Source: Amphiplicatus sp964507915 (GTDB lineage Bacteria; Pseudomonadota; Alphaproteobacteria; Caulobacterales; Parvularculaceae). Taken from it: a DNA stretch of 64,000 nucleotides. Location: the NCBI GenBank assembly GCA_964507915.1, contig CAZDRH010000005.1, positions 206,244 through 270,243 of the forward strand, read 5' to 3'. This document shows positions 18,124 through 26,717 of this stretch, piece by piece (within the stretch, counting starts at the first letter, position 1; each line of letters opens with the position of its first letter). Position numbers and translations under genes: made by a program. The notes under the pieces were generated by a model, which had not been told where the DNA came from, made no database searches, and saw only the letters and a list, made by a program, of their open reading frames with translations.

Positions 18124-19566
18124 TCAGCCGTGGCGGAAGGCGACGGTCTTGACGGTCGAGAATCCATAGAGCGCCTCGAAGCCTTTTTCCCGTCCGTGTC
18201 CAGACTTGCCGACGCCGCCGAAGGGCAGTTCGACGCCGCCGCCCGCGCCATAATTGTTGACGAAGACTTGCCCCGCCCGAAGACGCCGCGCAAGCCGCAT
18301 CTGGCGCGCGCCGTCGCGTGTCCAAACAGCGGCGACGAGGCCATAGCCCGCGCCATTGGCGATCGAGACGGCTTCGTCGTCTGTGTCGAAGGGGATGACG
18401 GCTTGCACCGGCCCGAAGATTTCCACTTGCGCGAGTTCATGCCCCGGCGGCACGCCGGCCCAGAGGCTCGGCGCGCAATAATGCCCGCCCGGCGGCGCAT
18501 GGGCGACGATCTCGCCTTGCGCGGCGCATTCGAGCCCATCGCGGCGCGCGCGTTCGAGAAATCCCGCGACGGCCGCCTTCTGCCGCGCGGAGACCAGCGG
18601 CCCAAGGTCGAGGTCGTCGAGCGCCGGCCCAGCACGAAGCGCGCGATAAGCGCGGGCAAGGCGATCGACGACGTCAGGGTAGATGCGCCGCTGCGCCAGG
18701 ATGCGCGAGGCGGCTGAGCAGGTCTGCCCCGCGTTCTGGATGCCGGCGTTGACGAGAAAGGGCAGGGCGGCGTCGAGATCGGCGTCGTCGAATACGATCT
18801 GCGGCGACTTCCCGCCAAGTTCGAGCGTCACGGGCGCTGGGGCGGCCGATGCGCGCGCCTGCACGATCGCTCCGACGGCGGAGGATCCCGTGAAGGAGAG
18901 ATGGTCGAGGCCTGAATGGCCCGCGAGCGCTGCGCCCGTCGTTTCGCCGAGGCCCGGCAGAATGGCGAGCGCGCCCGGCGGCAGACCGGCGTCGAGCGCG
19001 ATCTGGCCGAAGGCGAGCGCCGTAAGACACGCCTCTTCGGACGGCTTCAGAACCGCGGCGTTGCCCATGGCGAGCGCGGCGACGACGGAACGGCCGATGA
19101 TCTGCATCGGGTAATTCCACGGGATGATGTGGCCCGTAACGCCATGCGGCTCACGCAACGTCATCACGGTATAGCCCGCCTGATAGGGGATGGTCTGGCC
19201 GTGCACCTTGTCCGCCGCGCCGGCGTAAAACTCGAGATACCGGGCGAGCGCGACGGCGTCGGCGCGGGCCTGCCGCAAGGGCTTGCCGACATCGTCCGCC
19301 TCAAGCCGGGCGAGCGCATCGGCGCGTTCGAGCGTTAGCGCGCTCATGCGTGCGAGAATCCGTCCGCGGTCGAGCGCCGTCATCGCGCCCCAAGGGCCGT
19401 CAAGGGCGCCGCGCGCGACGCTCATCGCCTCATCAACATCGGCTCCGGAGGCGTGGGCGATCGTCGCCAGAGGCGCGCCTGTCGACGGGTTGGAGAGGGC
19501 AAGATGCGCAGCGGTCTTTTGCCAGCGCCCGTCAATCAGAATGCAGTCTGTAGGCCATCTGTTCAC
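18124..19566 (-). CDS. NAD(P)-dependent aldehyde dehydrogenase
   Basis: A 480-aa member of the ALDH superfamily, closest in feel to the betaine-aldehyde / gamma-aminobutyraldehyde group. Motifs: 'IIPWNYPMQIIGRSVVAALA', nucleotide loop 'SFTGSSAVG', general base E249 in 'LELGGKSPQIVF', catalytic C283 in 'NAGQTCSAASR', and 'EIFGPVQAVIPF'. It oxidises an aldehyde to the acid. The GTG start overlaps the stop of the transporter ATPase gene (GTGA), showing translational coupling. In context it would oxidise an aldehyde produced from an imported amine or amide, but the substrate is not known. Confidence 0.88.
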   Translation of the reverse strand: MNRWPTDCILIDGRWQKTAAHLALSNPSTGAPLATIAHASGADVDEAMSVARGALDGPWGAMTALDRGRILARMSALTLERADALARLEADDVGKPLRQARADAVALARYLEFYAGAADKVHGQTIPYQAGYTVMTLREPHGVTGHIIPWNYPMQIIGRSVVAALAMGNAAVLKPSEEACLTALAFGQIALDAGLPPGALAILPGLGETTGAALAGHSGLDHLSFTGSSAVGAIVQARASAAPAPVTLELGGKSPQIVFDDADLDAALPFLVNAGIQNAGQTCSAASRILAQRRIYPDVVDRLARAYRALRAGPALDDLDLGPLVSARQKAAVAGFLERARRDGLECAAQGEIVAHAPPGGHYCAPSLWAGVPPGHELAQVEIFGPVQAVIPFDTDDEAVSIANGAGYGLVAAVWTRDGARQMRLARRLRAGQVFVNNYGAGGGVELPFGGVGKSGHGREKGFEALYGFSTVKTVAFRHG

Positions 19567-21083
19567 AGAGCGCTCCTCACGGCGTCGGCGGCTTCGACAA
19601 GCGCGCGCGTGACGGGATGGGCGGGCGCCGCAAGGATCGCCTCCGTCTCCCCCTGTTCGACAATCGTGCCTTGCTCCATCACCATCATCCGCCGTGCAAA
19701 GCCGCGCAGCACATTGATGTCATGCGTGATCAGAAGATAAGCGAGGCCGCGCTCCTTCTGAAGCTCGGCGAGCAGGATGAGGATCTGCTTCTGTACGGTG
19801 ACGTCGAGCGCCGAAAGCGCCTCATCCAGAATGACAAGCCGCGGCTCGGCGATGAGGGCCCGGGCGATGGCGACGCGCTGGCGCTGGCCGCCGGAAAGGG
19901 CGTGCGGGTAACGCATCCCGGCGTCGGCGGGAAGGCCGACGCGCAAGATCAGCGCTTCGGCCCGGTGGCGGCGTTCGGCCTTGTCGAGCTCCTTCCGGTT
20001 CCATAGCGGTTCGGCGACAATGTCGCGCACGCGCATCCGCGGATTGAAGCTTGCGCCCGGATCCTGAAAAACGACCTGCACCGGCCCGCCTTGGTCGGGC
20101 GCTGATTCAATGACCGCCGCGTCGCCTTTCGGGTGCAGCCGCAGGATGACGCGCGCCAGCGTCGATTTTCCGCAGCCGGACGATCCGACGAGGCCGAGCG
20201 TTTCGCCGGCGGCGATGTCGAGCGCCACGTCGCGCAGCGCCGTTGTTCTGCGGCGTACGTGGCCGAGCGGCGACCGCTCAGCATAGTCGGCGCTCGCGCG
20301 CATGGAAAGGGCCCGCCCAGGGAGCGGCGATGGCGGCGCGGGCGGCCGGAAGCGCGCCGCGTCGAGTAGCGCCTTGGAATAAGGCCCTTGCAGCGAATCA
20401 AAACCGTCGCTGGTGCGCAGGGATTCGACGATGCGCCCCGTCTGCATGATGGCGATGCGGTCCGTGACCGAAGCGGCAAGCCCGAGATCATGCGTGACGA
20501 GGATCGTCGCCATGCGCCGCTCGCGCGAGAGGTCTCGCAGGAGTGCGATGATTTCCCTTTGCGTGACGGCGTCGAGCGCGGTCGTCGGCTCGTCGGCGAG
20601 GAGGAGAAGCGGATTGCGCACGATCGCCATGGCGATGAGCGCCCGCTGACGCTGGCCGCCCGAAAGCTGATGCGGATAGCGTTCCGCGAAGCCGGCAGGA
20701 AGCTCGGCGCGGCGCAACGCGTCGGCGACCCGTGCGTCGCGGTCGCCCGTCAAGGTCTCGCCAATCTGACGCCCAATCGTCTGCAGCGGGTTCAGCGCCG
20801 CCATGGGTTCCTGAAAAACGAATCCGATCTCTGCGCCGCGGATCTGCGCCATCGCCGCGTCGCCAAGGCCGCAGAGTTCCTTGCCGTTGAGGCGGATGGA
20901 GCCGGATACGGACGATCCCGCCGGCGCAAGGCCTGCTATGGCCGCGAGGAGGAGCGACTTGCCGGAGCCTGACTCGCCGACGACGCCGAGGATTTCGCCG
21001 GCCTCAAGTGCAAGCGAAACCGGCCCGACGAGCGGGCGCCCGTCAATCGCGATGGAGACAGCGTCGAGGGCGAGCACGCTCAT
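19563..21083 (-). CDS. Dipeptide/oligopeptide-type ABC importer, fused double ATPase
   Basis: A 506-aa protein with two ABC ATPase domains in one chain, equal to DppD plus DppF. Each half has its own Walker A ('GESGSGKS' and 'GSSGCGKS'), ABC signature (LSGGQRQRALIA and LSGGQRQRVAIA) and Walker B ('LLADEPTTALD', 'VILDEALSALD'). The frame stays open far upstream across the permease gene, but the real start is the ATG at 21083 ('MSVLALDAVSIAIDG'), which overlaps the permease stop by 4 bases. It powers uptake through the two permeases encoded just upstream. Fused forms of this kind are common for nickel/peptide-type importers. Confidence 0.92.
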   Translation of the reverse strand: MSVLALDAVSIAIDGRPLVGPVSLALEAGEILGVVGESGSGKSLLLAAIAGLAPAGSSVSGSIRLNGKELCGLGDAAMAQIRGAEIGFVFQEPMAALNPLQTIGRQIGETLTGDRDARVADALRRAELPAGFAERYPHQLSGGQRQRALIAMAIVRNPLLLLADEPTTALDAVTQREIIALLRDLSRERRMATILVTHDLGLAASVTDRIAIMQTGRIVESLRTSDGFDSLQGPYSKALLDAARFRPPAPPSPLPGRALSMRASADYAERSPLGHVRRRTTALRDVALDIAAGETLGLVGSSGCGKSTLARVILRLHPKGDAAVIESAPDQGGPVQVVFQDPGASFNPRMRVRDIVAEPLWNRKELDKAERRHRAEALILRVGLPADAGMRYPHALSGGQRQRVAIARALIAEPRLVILDEALSALDVTVQKQILILLAELQKERGLAYLLITHDINVLRGFARRMMVMEQGTIVEQGETEAILAAPAHPVTRALVEAADAVRSAL

Positions 21084-21913
21084 GCCGGCGCCGCCTGATA
21101 AGCGCGCTTGGGGTCGAGCCGGTCGCGCAAGGCGTCGCCGAAGACGCTGAAGCTCAGCACAGAGAGCGTCACGGCGAGGCCCGGGAAAAGGATCTGCCAG
21201 ACAGACCAGCCGAGCATGGATTGCGCGTCGGCGAGCATGCGCCCCCAGCTCGGCGTGCCGACGGGCGCGCCAAGGCCGATGAAGGAAAGCGCCGCTTCCG
21301 CGCCGAGCGCAATCGAGAGCTGGATCGTCGCCTGCACGATCAAGGGCGCGGCGAGGTTCGGGAGGATATGGTCGGCCGAAATGCGCAGGCGCGATTTGCC
21401 CGCGACGCGCGCGGCTTGCACGAACTCCTTGTCCCACAGTGAGCGAGCGGCGCCGCGCGTCAATTGCGCGAAGACGGGGATGTTGAAGATCGCAACCGCG
21501 ATCATGGCGTTCTCGACGCCGGGCCCGCGCGTCGCCGTCAAGAGGATCGCGACGAGCAGCGCCGGAAAAGCAAAGACGACATCCATCGCCCGCATCAGGA
21601 TCTGATCGGCAAGGCGCGAGCCCGCCGCGGCGAAGAGGCCTAGCGCGACGCCGAAGAGCATCCCGGCCGCGACAGCGACTGCAGCGACGGCGAGCGAGGT
21701 ACGCGCCCCGGCCATGGCAAAGCTCGCAATGTCGCGGCCGAGATGGTCCGTCCCCATCCAATGGGCAAGAGAGGGGCCCTGAAAACGGGCGCCGATGTCG
21801 ATGGCGTCGATCGGGTGCGGCGTCCACATCAGCGACAGGAGCGCGACTGCGACTAGAAAGAGGCAGCCGGCCGCGCTGACCTTGAGGAGACGATCGGACC
21901 CTGTGCGCTTCAT
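21080..21913 (-). CDS. ABC importer permease, DppC type
   Basis: A 277-aa inner-membrane permease with about six transmembrane helices. The N-terminus 'LKVSAAGCLFLVAVALLSL' is the first; 'GTDHLGRDIASFAMAGARTS' is the DppC/OppC hallmark after it. The EAA-type coupling loop region ('LWDKEFVQAARVAGKS') contacts the ATPase. It pairs with the DppB-type permease. The start overlaps the DppB stop and its stop overlaps the ATPase start, each by 4 bases (ATGA), so the subunits should be made in step. Confidence 0.92.
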   Translation of the reverse strand: MKRTGSDRLLKVSAAGCLFLVAVALLSLMWTPHPIDAIDIGARFQGPSLAHWMGTDHLGRDIASFAMAGARTSLAVAAVAVAAGMLFGVALGLFAAAGSRLADQILMRAMDVVFAFPALLVAILLTATRGPGVENAMIAVAIFNIPVFAQLTRGAARSLWDKEFVQAARVAGKSRLRISADHILPNLAAPLIVQATIQLSIALGAEAALSFIGLGAPVGTPSWGRMLADAQSMLGWSVWQILFPGLAVTLSVLSFSVFGDALRDRLDPKRAYQAAPA

Positions 21914-22857
21914 CCGGTCCTCGTCCGGCGGGGATCGAGCCAGCCCGTCGCCAGTTCAGCAAGGAACATCACGGTCACGACGATGACGACCATGACGATC
22001 ATGGTTCCGCGCACGGTGACGAGGTCGCGCTGCGCGACGGCCTGCAGCATCAGGCGGCCGAGGCCCTGAATGTAGAACACGTTTTCAACGATCACCGCGC
22101 CGACGATGAGAAACGCGATCTGCAAGGCGATGATCGGCAGCGAGGCGACAAGCGCATTGCGCAAAGCGTGACGCCGCAGCGCCTCGCCGAAGGTGAGGCC
22201 CTTGGCGCGCGCCGTGCGGAAATAGTCCTCGCCCATCGCTTCGAGCAGCGCCGAACGCAGCACGCGCGTCAATATCGCCGCTTGTGGCGCGGCAAGCGCC
22301 AGCGCCGGCAAGGTCAGCGTCCAGAGCACGGTTAAAGGTCCCGCGCGCCAGTCCGCGCTGCCGCCCGCCGGAAAGAGTTGCAGATTGACGGCGAATGCCC
22401 AGAGGAGAATGAGGCCGAGCCAGAAGCTCGGCATGGCGACGCCGAGCTGCGTCGCCGCGAGCGCTACATCGGCGATCGGGCGTCCGCGTCGCGCGGCGAG
22501 GAAGAGCGCGGCTGGAATCGAGACCGCGATTGTCAGTGCGAAAGCAAGCGCGGCGAGAGGAAAGGAAACGCTGAGCGCGCGCGCGATGAGATCGCCGACC
22601 GGCACGCGATAGGTGTAGCTTACGCCGAAATCGCCGGTCGCCATGCCGGCGATCCAGTGCGCGTAACGCAGCGGCATCGGTGCGTTGAGGCCAAGCTGGG
22701 CTCGGAGCGCTTCAACGGCGGCGGGATCAGCATTGACGCCCATCATATAGCGGGCGACGTCGCCGGGCAGGAGTTCGAGCGCGAGGAAAATGAGGATAGA
22801 AGCGGCGAACAAGGTCGCCGCGAGGCCGCCAAGTCTTGAAAGAATAAACCGGGTCAC
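21910..22857 (-). CDS. ABC importer permease, DppB type
   Basis: A 315-aa inner-membrane permease. The start 'MTRFILSRLGGLAATLFAAS' followed by 'LLPGDVARYMMG' and the periplasmic DppB loop ('LGLNAPMPLRYAHWIAGMA', 'GDFGVSYTYRVPVGDLI') are typical of DppB/OppB. The coupling loop 'MGEDYFRTARAKGLTFGEAL' is intact. It makes the heteromeric channel with the DppC-type partner. Overlaps both neighbours by 4 bases. Confidence 0.92.
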   Translation of the reverse strand: MTRFILSRLGGLAATLFAASILIFLALELLPGDVARYMMGVNADPAAVEALRAQLGLNAPMPLRYAHWIAGMATGDFGVSYTYRVPVGDLIARALSVSFPLAALAFALTIAVSIPAALFLAARRGRPIADVALAATQLGVAMPSFWLGLILLWAFAVNLQLFPAGGSADWRAGPLTVLWTLTLPALALAAPQAAILTRVLRSALLEAMGEDYFRTARAKGLTFGEALRRHALRNALVASLPIIALQIAFLIVGAVIVENVFYIQGLGRLMLQAVAQRDLVTVRGTMIVMVVIVVTVMFLAELATGWLDPRRTRTG

Positions 22858-24344
22858 GGCGCTGCGCTCTTGGCGACGCGCGTGAAGTCATTCGCCTGGA
22901 TAGGCGCATCGCGCCAGACGCCGCGCACATCGCGCTTCCACACGCCGACTTGCGGCAGTTCAAACAGGAAGACGGCGGCCGCGTCCTCGGCGAGCATGCG
23001 TTGCGCGGCGATCGACCAGCGCGCGCGGTCTTCCGGCTGGCGCGCCTCCCGCATGGAGGCGACGGCCGCGTCGAAGTCCGGACGGTCATAGCCGAAATAG
23101 TTCGGCTTGCGGGCGAAGAAGTCGAGATCGTCGGGCTCCGTGTGCGAGACGATGGTCATGTCGTAGTCACGGTTGACAAGAACCTGCGCGAGCCACTGCG
23201 CCCACTCGATCGGCTCGATCTCGACGCGCACGCCGACCGCGCCGAGTTCCGCGCGGATAATCTCCGCCGAGCGGCGCGCATACTCCGTAGGCGGAACGGC
23301 GAGCTTGACAGAAAAACCTTCCGCAAGGCCGGCGCCGGCGAGAAGGCGGCGGGCTTCGGCCGGGTCGTGCGGCGAGAGCGCGAAGCCGTCGAAGGAGTCT
23401 GGCAGGCCCGGCGGGTAGAAGCTGCTGATCGGCGTTCCCGCGCCGAACATTGCGCCGTCGATAATGTCCTTGCGATTGATCGCAAGGCTGATGGCGCGCC
23501 GCACCTCATAACGGTCGAAGGGCGGGCGCGCGGCGTTGAGGCCGAGCACGGTCTCGCCCATGGTGCGCCCGACCGTCACCCGAAAGCGCGGATTCTTCTC
23601 GACCTGCCGCACCATTTGCGGCGAGGGGAAATTCGGAAAGCCGTCGACATCACCGGCCATCAGCGCGCCATAGGCCGCCGCGCTGTCCGCGATGATGCGG
23701 AAGGTGATGGCGGCGAGCGCAGGAGCCGCGCCCCAATAGCCGTCATGGCGCACGAGGCGGATCTGTTCGCCCGGCCGCCAGCTTTCGAACCGGAAAGGTC
23801 CCGTGCCGATCGGCTTTTGCGCATTGGTCGTCGCGCTTTCCGGCGCGACGATGACGGCGTCGCCCCAGCCGAGATAGCGCGGGAAATCGACGATGGGCCG
23901 CGACAGCGCGACGACGACTTCGTCCGGCGCCGGCGCATCGATGCGCGCAATCGCTGAGAAGAGCGCGCGCTGGGCGTTGGTTGAATCCGCGGCGCCCGCG
24001 CGTTCAAGCGAGAATTTCACATCGACGGAGTCAAAAGCCGTTCCGTCATGGAAGCGGACGCCTGTCCGCAACCGGAACGTATAGGAAAGCCCGTCGGGCG
24101 CCGCCTTCCAGGAAGAAGCAAGCGCCGGCAGGACCGCGCCGTCCTCGCCGATGCGGGTCAGGCCCTCAAAGACATTGGCGTAGACGACCTCGTCGGTCGC
24201 GGCCGCCGCCGCCGCAGTCGGGTCGAGATTGGGCGGCTCAAGCGCCATGCCGACGACGAGTTCTTCGGGCGAATCCGCGGGCCGGCCGCCGCCGCAGGAG
24301 GCCGCCGCCAGAATCGCCGTCGCCGTCAGAATCCGAACGATCAT
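22854..24344 (-). CDS. ABC importer substrate-binding lipoprotein, peptide/nickel family (SBP_bac_5)
   Basis: A 496-aa periplasmic binding protein held to the membrane as a lipoprotein: the signal peptide ends in 'LAAASCGGG', with C17 as the lipidated residue. SBP_bac_5 signatures follow: 'LVVGMALEPPNLDPTAA', 'VFEGLTRIGEDGAVLPALAS', 'YTFRLRTGVRFHDGTAFD' and 'GTGPFRFESW'. This family binds di- and oligopeptides, but also opines, nickel chelates and other amides, so ligand identity is open. It lies between the M20 hydrolase and the permeases, overlapping each by 4 bases. Confidence 0.92.
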   Translation of the reverse strand: MIVRILTATAILAAASCGGGRPADSPEELVVGMALEPPNLDPTAAAAAATDEVVYANVFEGLTRIGEDGAVLPALASSWKAAPDGLSYTFRLRTGVRFHDGTAFDSVDVKFSLERAGAADSTNAQRALFSAIARIDAPAPDEVVVALSRPIVDFPRYLGWGDAVIVAPESATTNAQKPIGTGPFRFESWRPGEQIRLVRHDGYWGAAPALAAITFRIIADSAAAYGALMAGDVDGFPNFPSPQMVRQVEKNPRFRVTVGRTMGETVLGLNAARPPFDRYEVRRAISLAINRKDIIDGAMFGAGTPISSFYPPGLPDSFDGFALSPHDPAEARRLLAGAGLAEGFSVKLAVPPTEYARRSAEIIRAELGAVGVRVEIEPIEWAQWLAQVLVNRDYDMTIVSHTEPDDLDFFARKPNYFGYDRPDFDAAVASMREARQPEDRARWSIAAQRMLAEDAAAVFLFELPQVGVWKRDVRGVWRDAPIQANDFTRVAKSAAP

Positions 24345-25639
24345 CGTTCCGTATGCAGAAGGGCGAAGGCCGAACGCGCCATCACCTTGGCGGACGCGAC
24401 CATGTCCGCGATCAGGACATATTCATCCGGTTGGTGCGCAAGGTCGAGTATGCCGGGGCCGTAAGCGATGCAGTTTTTGAGCTTGCCGATGCGGTCGACA
24501 TGTTTCTGGTCATAGCTGCCGGGCGAACAGACAAACGCCGCCTCGCGCCCCAGAACCTCGCGGATGGCGCGCGCCGTCAGCCGCGCGACCGGCGTCGCCG
24601 GATCAATCATCACGGGCGCGACTTCAAAAAGTTCACGCAAGGAATAGCGGAAGCCCGCGCGCGAGCGGGCGAGGCCGTCGAGGACGGCGCGTACCTGATC
24701 CTTTACGCCCGCAACGTCTTCCTCGACCAGAAAACGGCGGTCGATGATCATGCGCGCCGAATCGGCGACGCAAGGCGCGGGCAGGCCGCCATGAGTCGTT
24801 TCCGGCTGGCCGGCATGGAGCGAATTGATGTTGAGCGTCGAACGGCGCGCGCTTGGCGGCACGACCGGCATCGCCGTCTCGACCCGGTCAAGCGCCGGAT
24901 AGAGGTCGCGCTCGAAGCGCTCGAGCACGGCGCCCATGTGGCGGATCGCGGAGTCGCCAAGGAACGGCATCGAGCCATGCGCGATGCGGCCATGGGTTTC
25001 GATCTCCGCCCACCAGACGCCGCGATGGCCGATGCAGACGCGATCGACATTGAGCGGCTCGGGAATGATGACGTGATCGACGCGCGGCTGGGAAAAATAG
25101 CCGCGCTCGGCGAGATAGGCGACGCCGCCATAGCCGCCGGATTCTTCATCGACCGTGCCGGAGATTTCGAGGACGCCGCAATAGCCCTCCGTCGCCGCGA
25201 TCAACGCCTCGACAGCGATGATGGAGGCCGCAAGCCCCCCCTTCATGTCGCAAGCGCCGCGGCCGTAGATGCGCCCGTTCTCGACCGATGCGCCGAAGGG
25301 ATCGCGCGTCCAGCCGTCGCCCGGCTCGACGACGTCAACATGGCTGTTGAAATGCACGCAAGGTCCCGGCGCCTTGCCTTCGCGGCGGCCGATCACATTG
25401 ATGCGCGGATGGCTGTCGGCGTCGCCGGGCGAACCGAAGCCGCGCACAAAGGTCACGTCGAATCCGGCCTTGCGCAGGCGCCGGCCGATATACTCCGCAC
25501 AAGGCTGATACGCGTCTCCCGGCGGATTGACCGTCGGGATGCGAATGAGGTCTTGCGCCAGCGCGACGAGATCAGATTCATGCGCGTCGATCCAGCGGTC
25601 GATCTTGTCTGCCGGAAACGGGTCGGGTTCGCGTCTCAC
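24341..25639 (-). CDS. M20-family metallohydrolase (ArgE/DapE/ACY1 type)
   Basis: A 432-aa zinc-dependent peptidase/deacylase. Metal and catalytic residues are in 'HFNSHVDVVEPGDGW' (H100, D102), 'YGRGACDMKGGLA' (D131) and 'SGTVDEESGGYGG' (E165 catalytic, E166 ligand). The dimerisation domain sits in the middle ('HGRIAHGSMPFLGDSA'). There is no signal peptide, so it acts in the cytoplasm, cleaving an amide bond of an imported compound. The stop overlaps the binding-protein start and the start overlaps the regulator stop, each by 4 bases, linking import and hydrolysis. Confidence 0.9.
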   Translation of the reverse strand: MRREPDPFPADKIDRWIDAHESDLVALAQDLIRIPTVNPPGDAYQPCAEYIGRRLRKAGFDVTFVRGFGSPGDADSHPRINVIGRREGKAPGPCVHFNSHVDVVEPGDGWTRDPFGASVENGRIYGRGACDMKGGLAASIIAVEALIAATEGYCGVLEISGTVDEESGGYGGVAYLAERGYFSQPRVDHVIIPEPLNVDRVCIGHRGVWWAEIETHGRIAHGSMPFLGDSAIRHMGAVLERFERDLYPALDRVETAMPVVPPSARRSTLNINSLHAGQPETTHGGLPAPCVADSARMIIDRRFLVEEDVAGVKDQVRAVLDGLARSRAGFRYSLRELFEVAPVMIDPATPVARLTARAIREVLGREAAFVCSPGSYDQKHVDRIGKLKNCIAYGPGILDLAHQPDEYVLIADMVASAKVMARSAFALLHTER

Positions 25640-26487
25640 TGCGGGTCAGCCTCCTGCAGGAGCAAGGACGGCGCGACGCGCGCAAAGAGCTTGCGCGTGT
25701 GGAGATGCGCCGAGCGCATATGGTCCGTCATGATGCGACGCACGGCGGGCTCGTCTTCGGCGCGCAGCGCGGCGATGAGGTCCTCATGAAAGCTGCGATT
25801 GTCTGCGGTGAAACAGTCGAAACTCGATTCATCCTCGCCCTCGAATTCGATGTAGTCGCGCAGGAGATCCGTGAGGAAGCGGCTCTGGAAGGCGAGCAGA
25901 GGGTTTGGGCAGTATTCCGAGAGGATGAAGTGGAAATCGAGTTCGCTACGGCGGACAAGCGTGCGCAGACCTGAGCGCCGCGCCGACGCGTTCGCGCCGT
26001 CGAGCAGGCGCGATTCCAGCAGCGCAAAGCCTTCTTCATCGATGCAGCCGACCGAAGCGGCCGCCATCTCGACTTCGGCGACGAGCCGCGCCGCATAGAT
26101 GTCGTCGATCGAGAGCGGCTTGAAATTGAGAAAGCTGCGCAATTGTTCGGCGGCGCGCTCGTAACTTGCTTCCGACATGACGGGACCGCCATGTGGGCCG
26201 GCGTTGATCTGGACAAGGCCCTGGACTTCCAACGACTTCAACGCTTCGCGCACCGTGCCCTTTCCACAGGCGAAAGCCTTGGCGAGCTGCGATTCATTCG
26301 GGAGCCTGTCGCCGGCGTTCAATCGTTCGCGCACAGCCCATCGCTTGATTTCATGGGCGATAAGATCAGAGCGCTTGCGCCGACGCGGCGCTTCGACGCT
26401 TCCAAATGCGCTGACGTGATGTCTTGTCAAAACGAGCTGCGCCCCGATCTCGATCGCGTGTCCCACGATCGCATCTGCCTCGTTCAA
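25636..26487 (-). CDS. GntR/FadR-family transcriptional regulator (FCD domain)
   Basis: A 283-aa repressor-type regulator. It has a winged helix at about 38-105 ('NESQLAKAFACGKGTVREAL' is the recognition region) and a C-terminal all-helical FCD ligand domain with metal-ligand-type residues ('RSELDFHFILSE', 'NRSFHEDLIAAL'). The longest start is a TTG at 26487. The 35 residues before the helix are longer than usual, so an internal TTG/GTG may be used. It is the first gene of the nine-gene operon and faces the TonB receptor. Two palindromes at the promoter (26487-26526) are good candidates for its sites, so it probably controls both directions in response to a pathway metabolite. Confidence 0.85.
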   Translation of the reverse strand: MNEADAIVGHAIEIGAQLVLTRHHVSAFGSVEAPRRRKRSDLIAHEIKRWAVRERLNAGDRLPNESQLAKAFACGKGTVREALKSLEVQGLVQINAGPHGGPVMSEASYERAAEQLRSFLNFKPLSIDDIYAARLVAEVEMAAASVGCIDEEGFALLESRLLDGANASARRSGLRTLVRRSELDFHFILSEYCPNPLLAFQSRFLTDLLRDYIEFEGEDESSFDCFTADNRSFHEDLIAALRAEDEPAVRRIMTDHMRSAHLHTRKLFARVAPSLLLQEADPQ

Positions 26488-26526
26488 TTATGCGCATAAT
26501 ATTGACAAATGCGCGCATCATGTCAA
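26487..26526. promoter_or_regulatory. Paired palindromes: operator candidates for the GntR-type regulator
   Basis: 26487-26500 is a perfect 14-bp palindrome, attatgcgcataat. Immediately after it, ttgaca (26502-26507) and tgtcaa (26521-26526) form a second inverted repeat enclosing another perfect palindrome, atgcgcgcat (26509-26518). The two share the atgcgc...gcat core. They cover the first base of the regulator gene and lie upstream of the divergent receptor gene at 26718, the place expected for repression of both. The core fits the AT-flanked palindromes known for the GntR/FadR class. Binding is inferred. Confidence 0.6.
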
Positions 26527-26717
26527 CCTTGTGACTGGATGAACCAGGGTGGGCTCGTTGGACTGGCGCACGGCAAGGGTTCTCGCCCGCTTGGGCGAAT
26601 CGAAGGATCGCGGCGTCTCGCACGGCGCACAACGTCCAACTCCTAGTTGTTCTGGACACGGAACGTCTCTGCAGAGGCCGGTGCGCTACGATTAGAATGT
26701 CAATGGGGAGGCTCCAA

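Noticed and set aside
21084..21962. N-terminal extension of the fused ATPase through the DppC-type permease gene
   Set aside because: The upstream 290 codons are an out-of-frame reading of the permease gene; the ATPase starts at 21083 where family homology begins.
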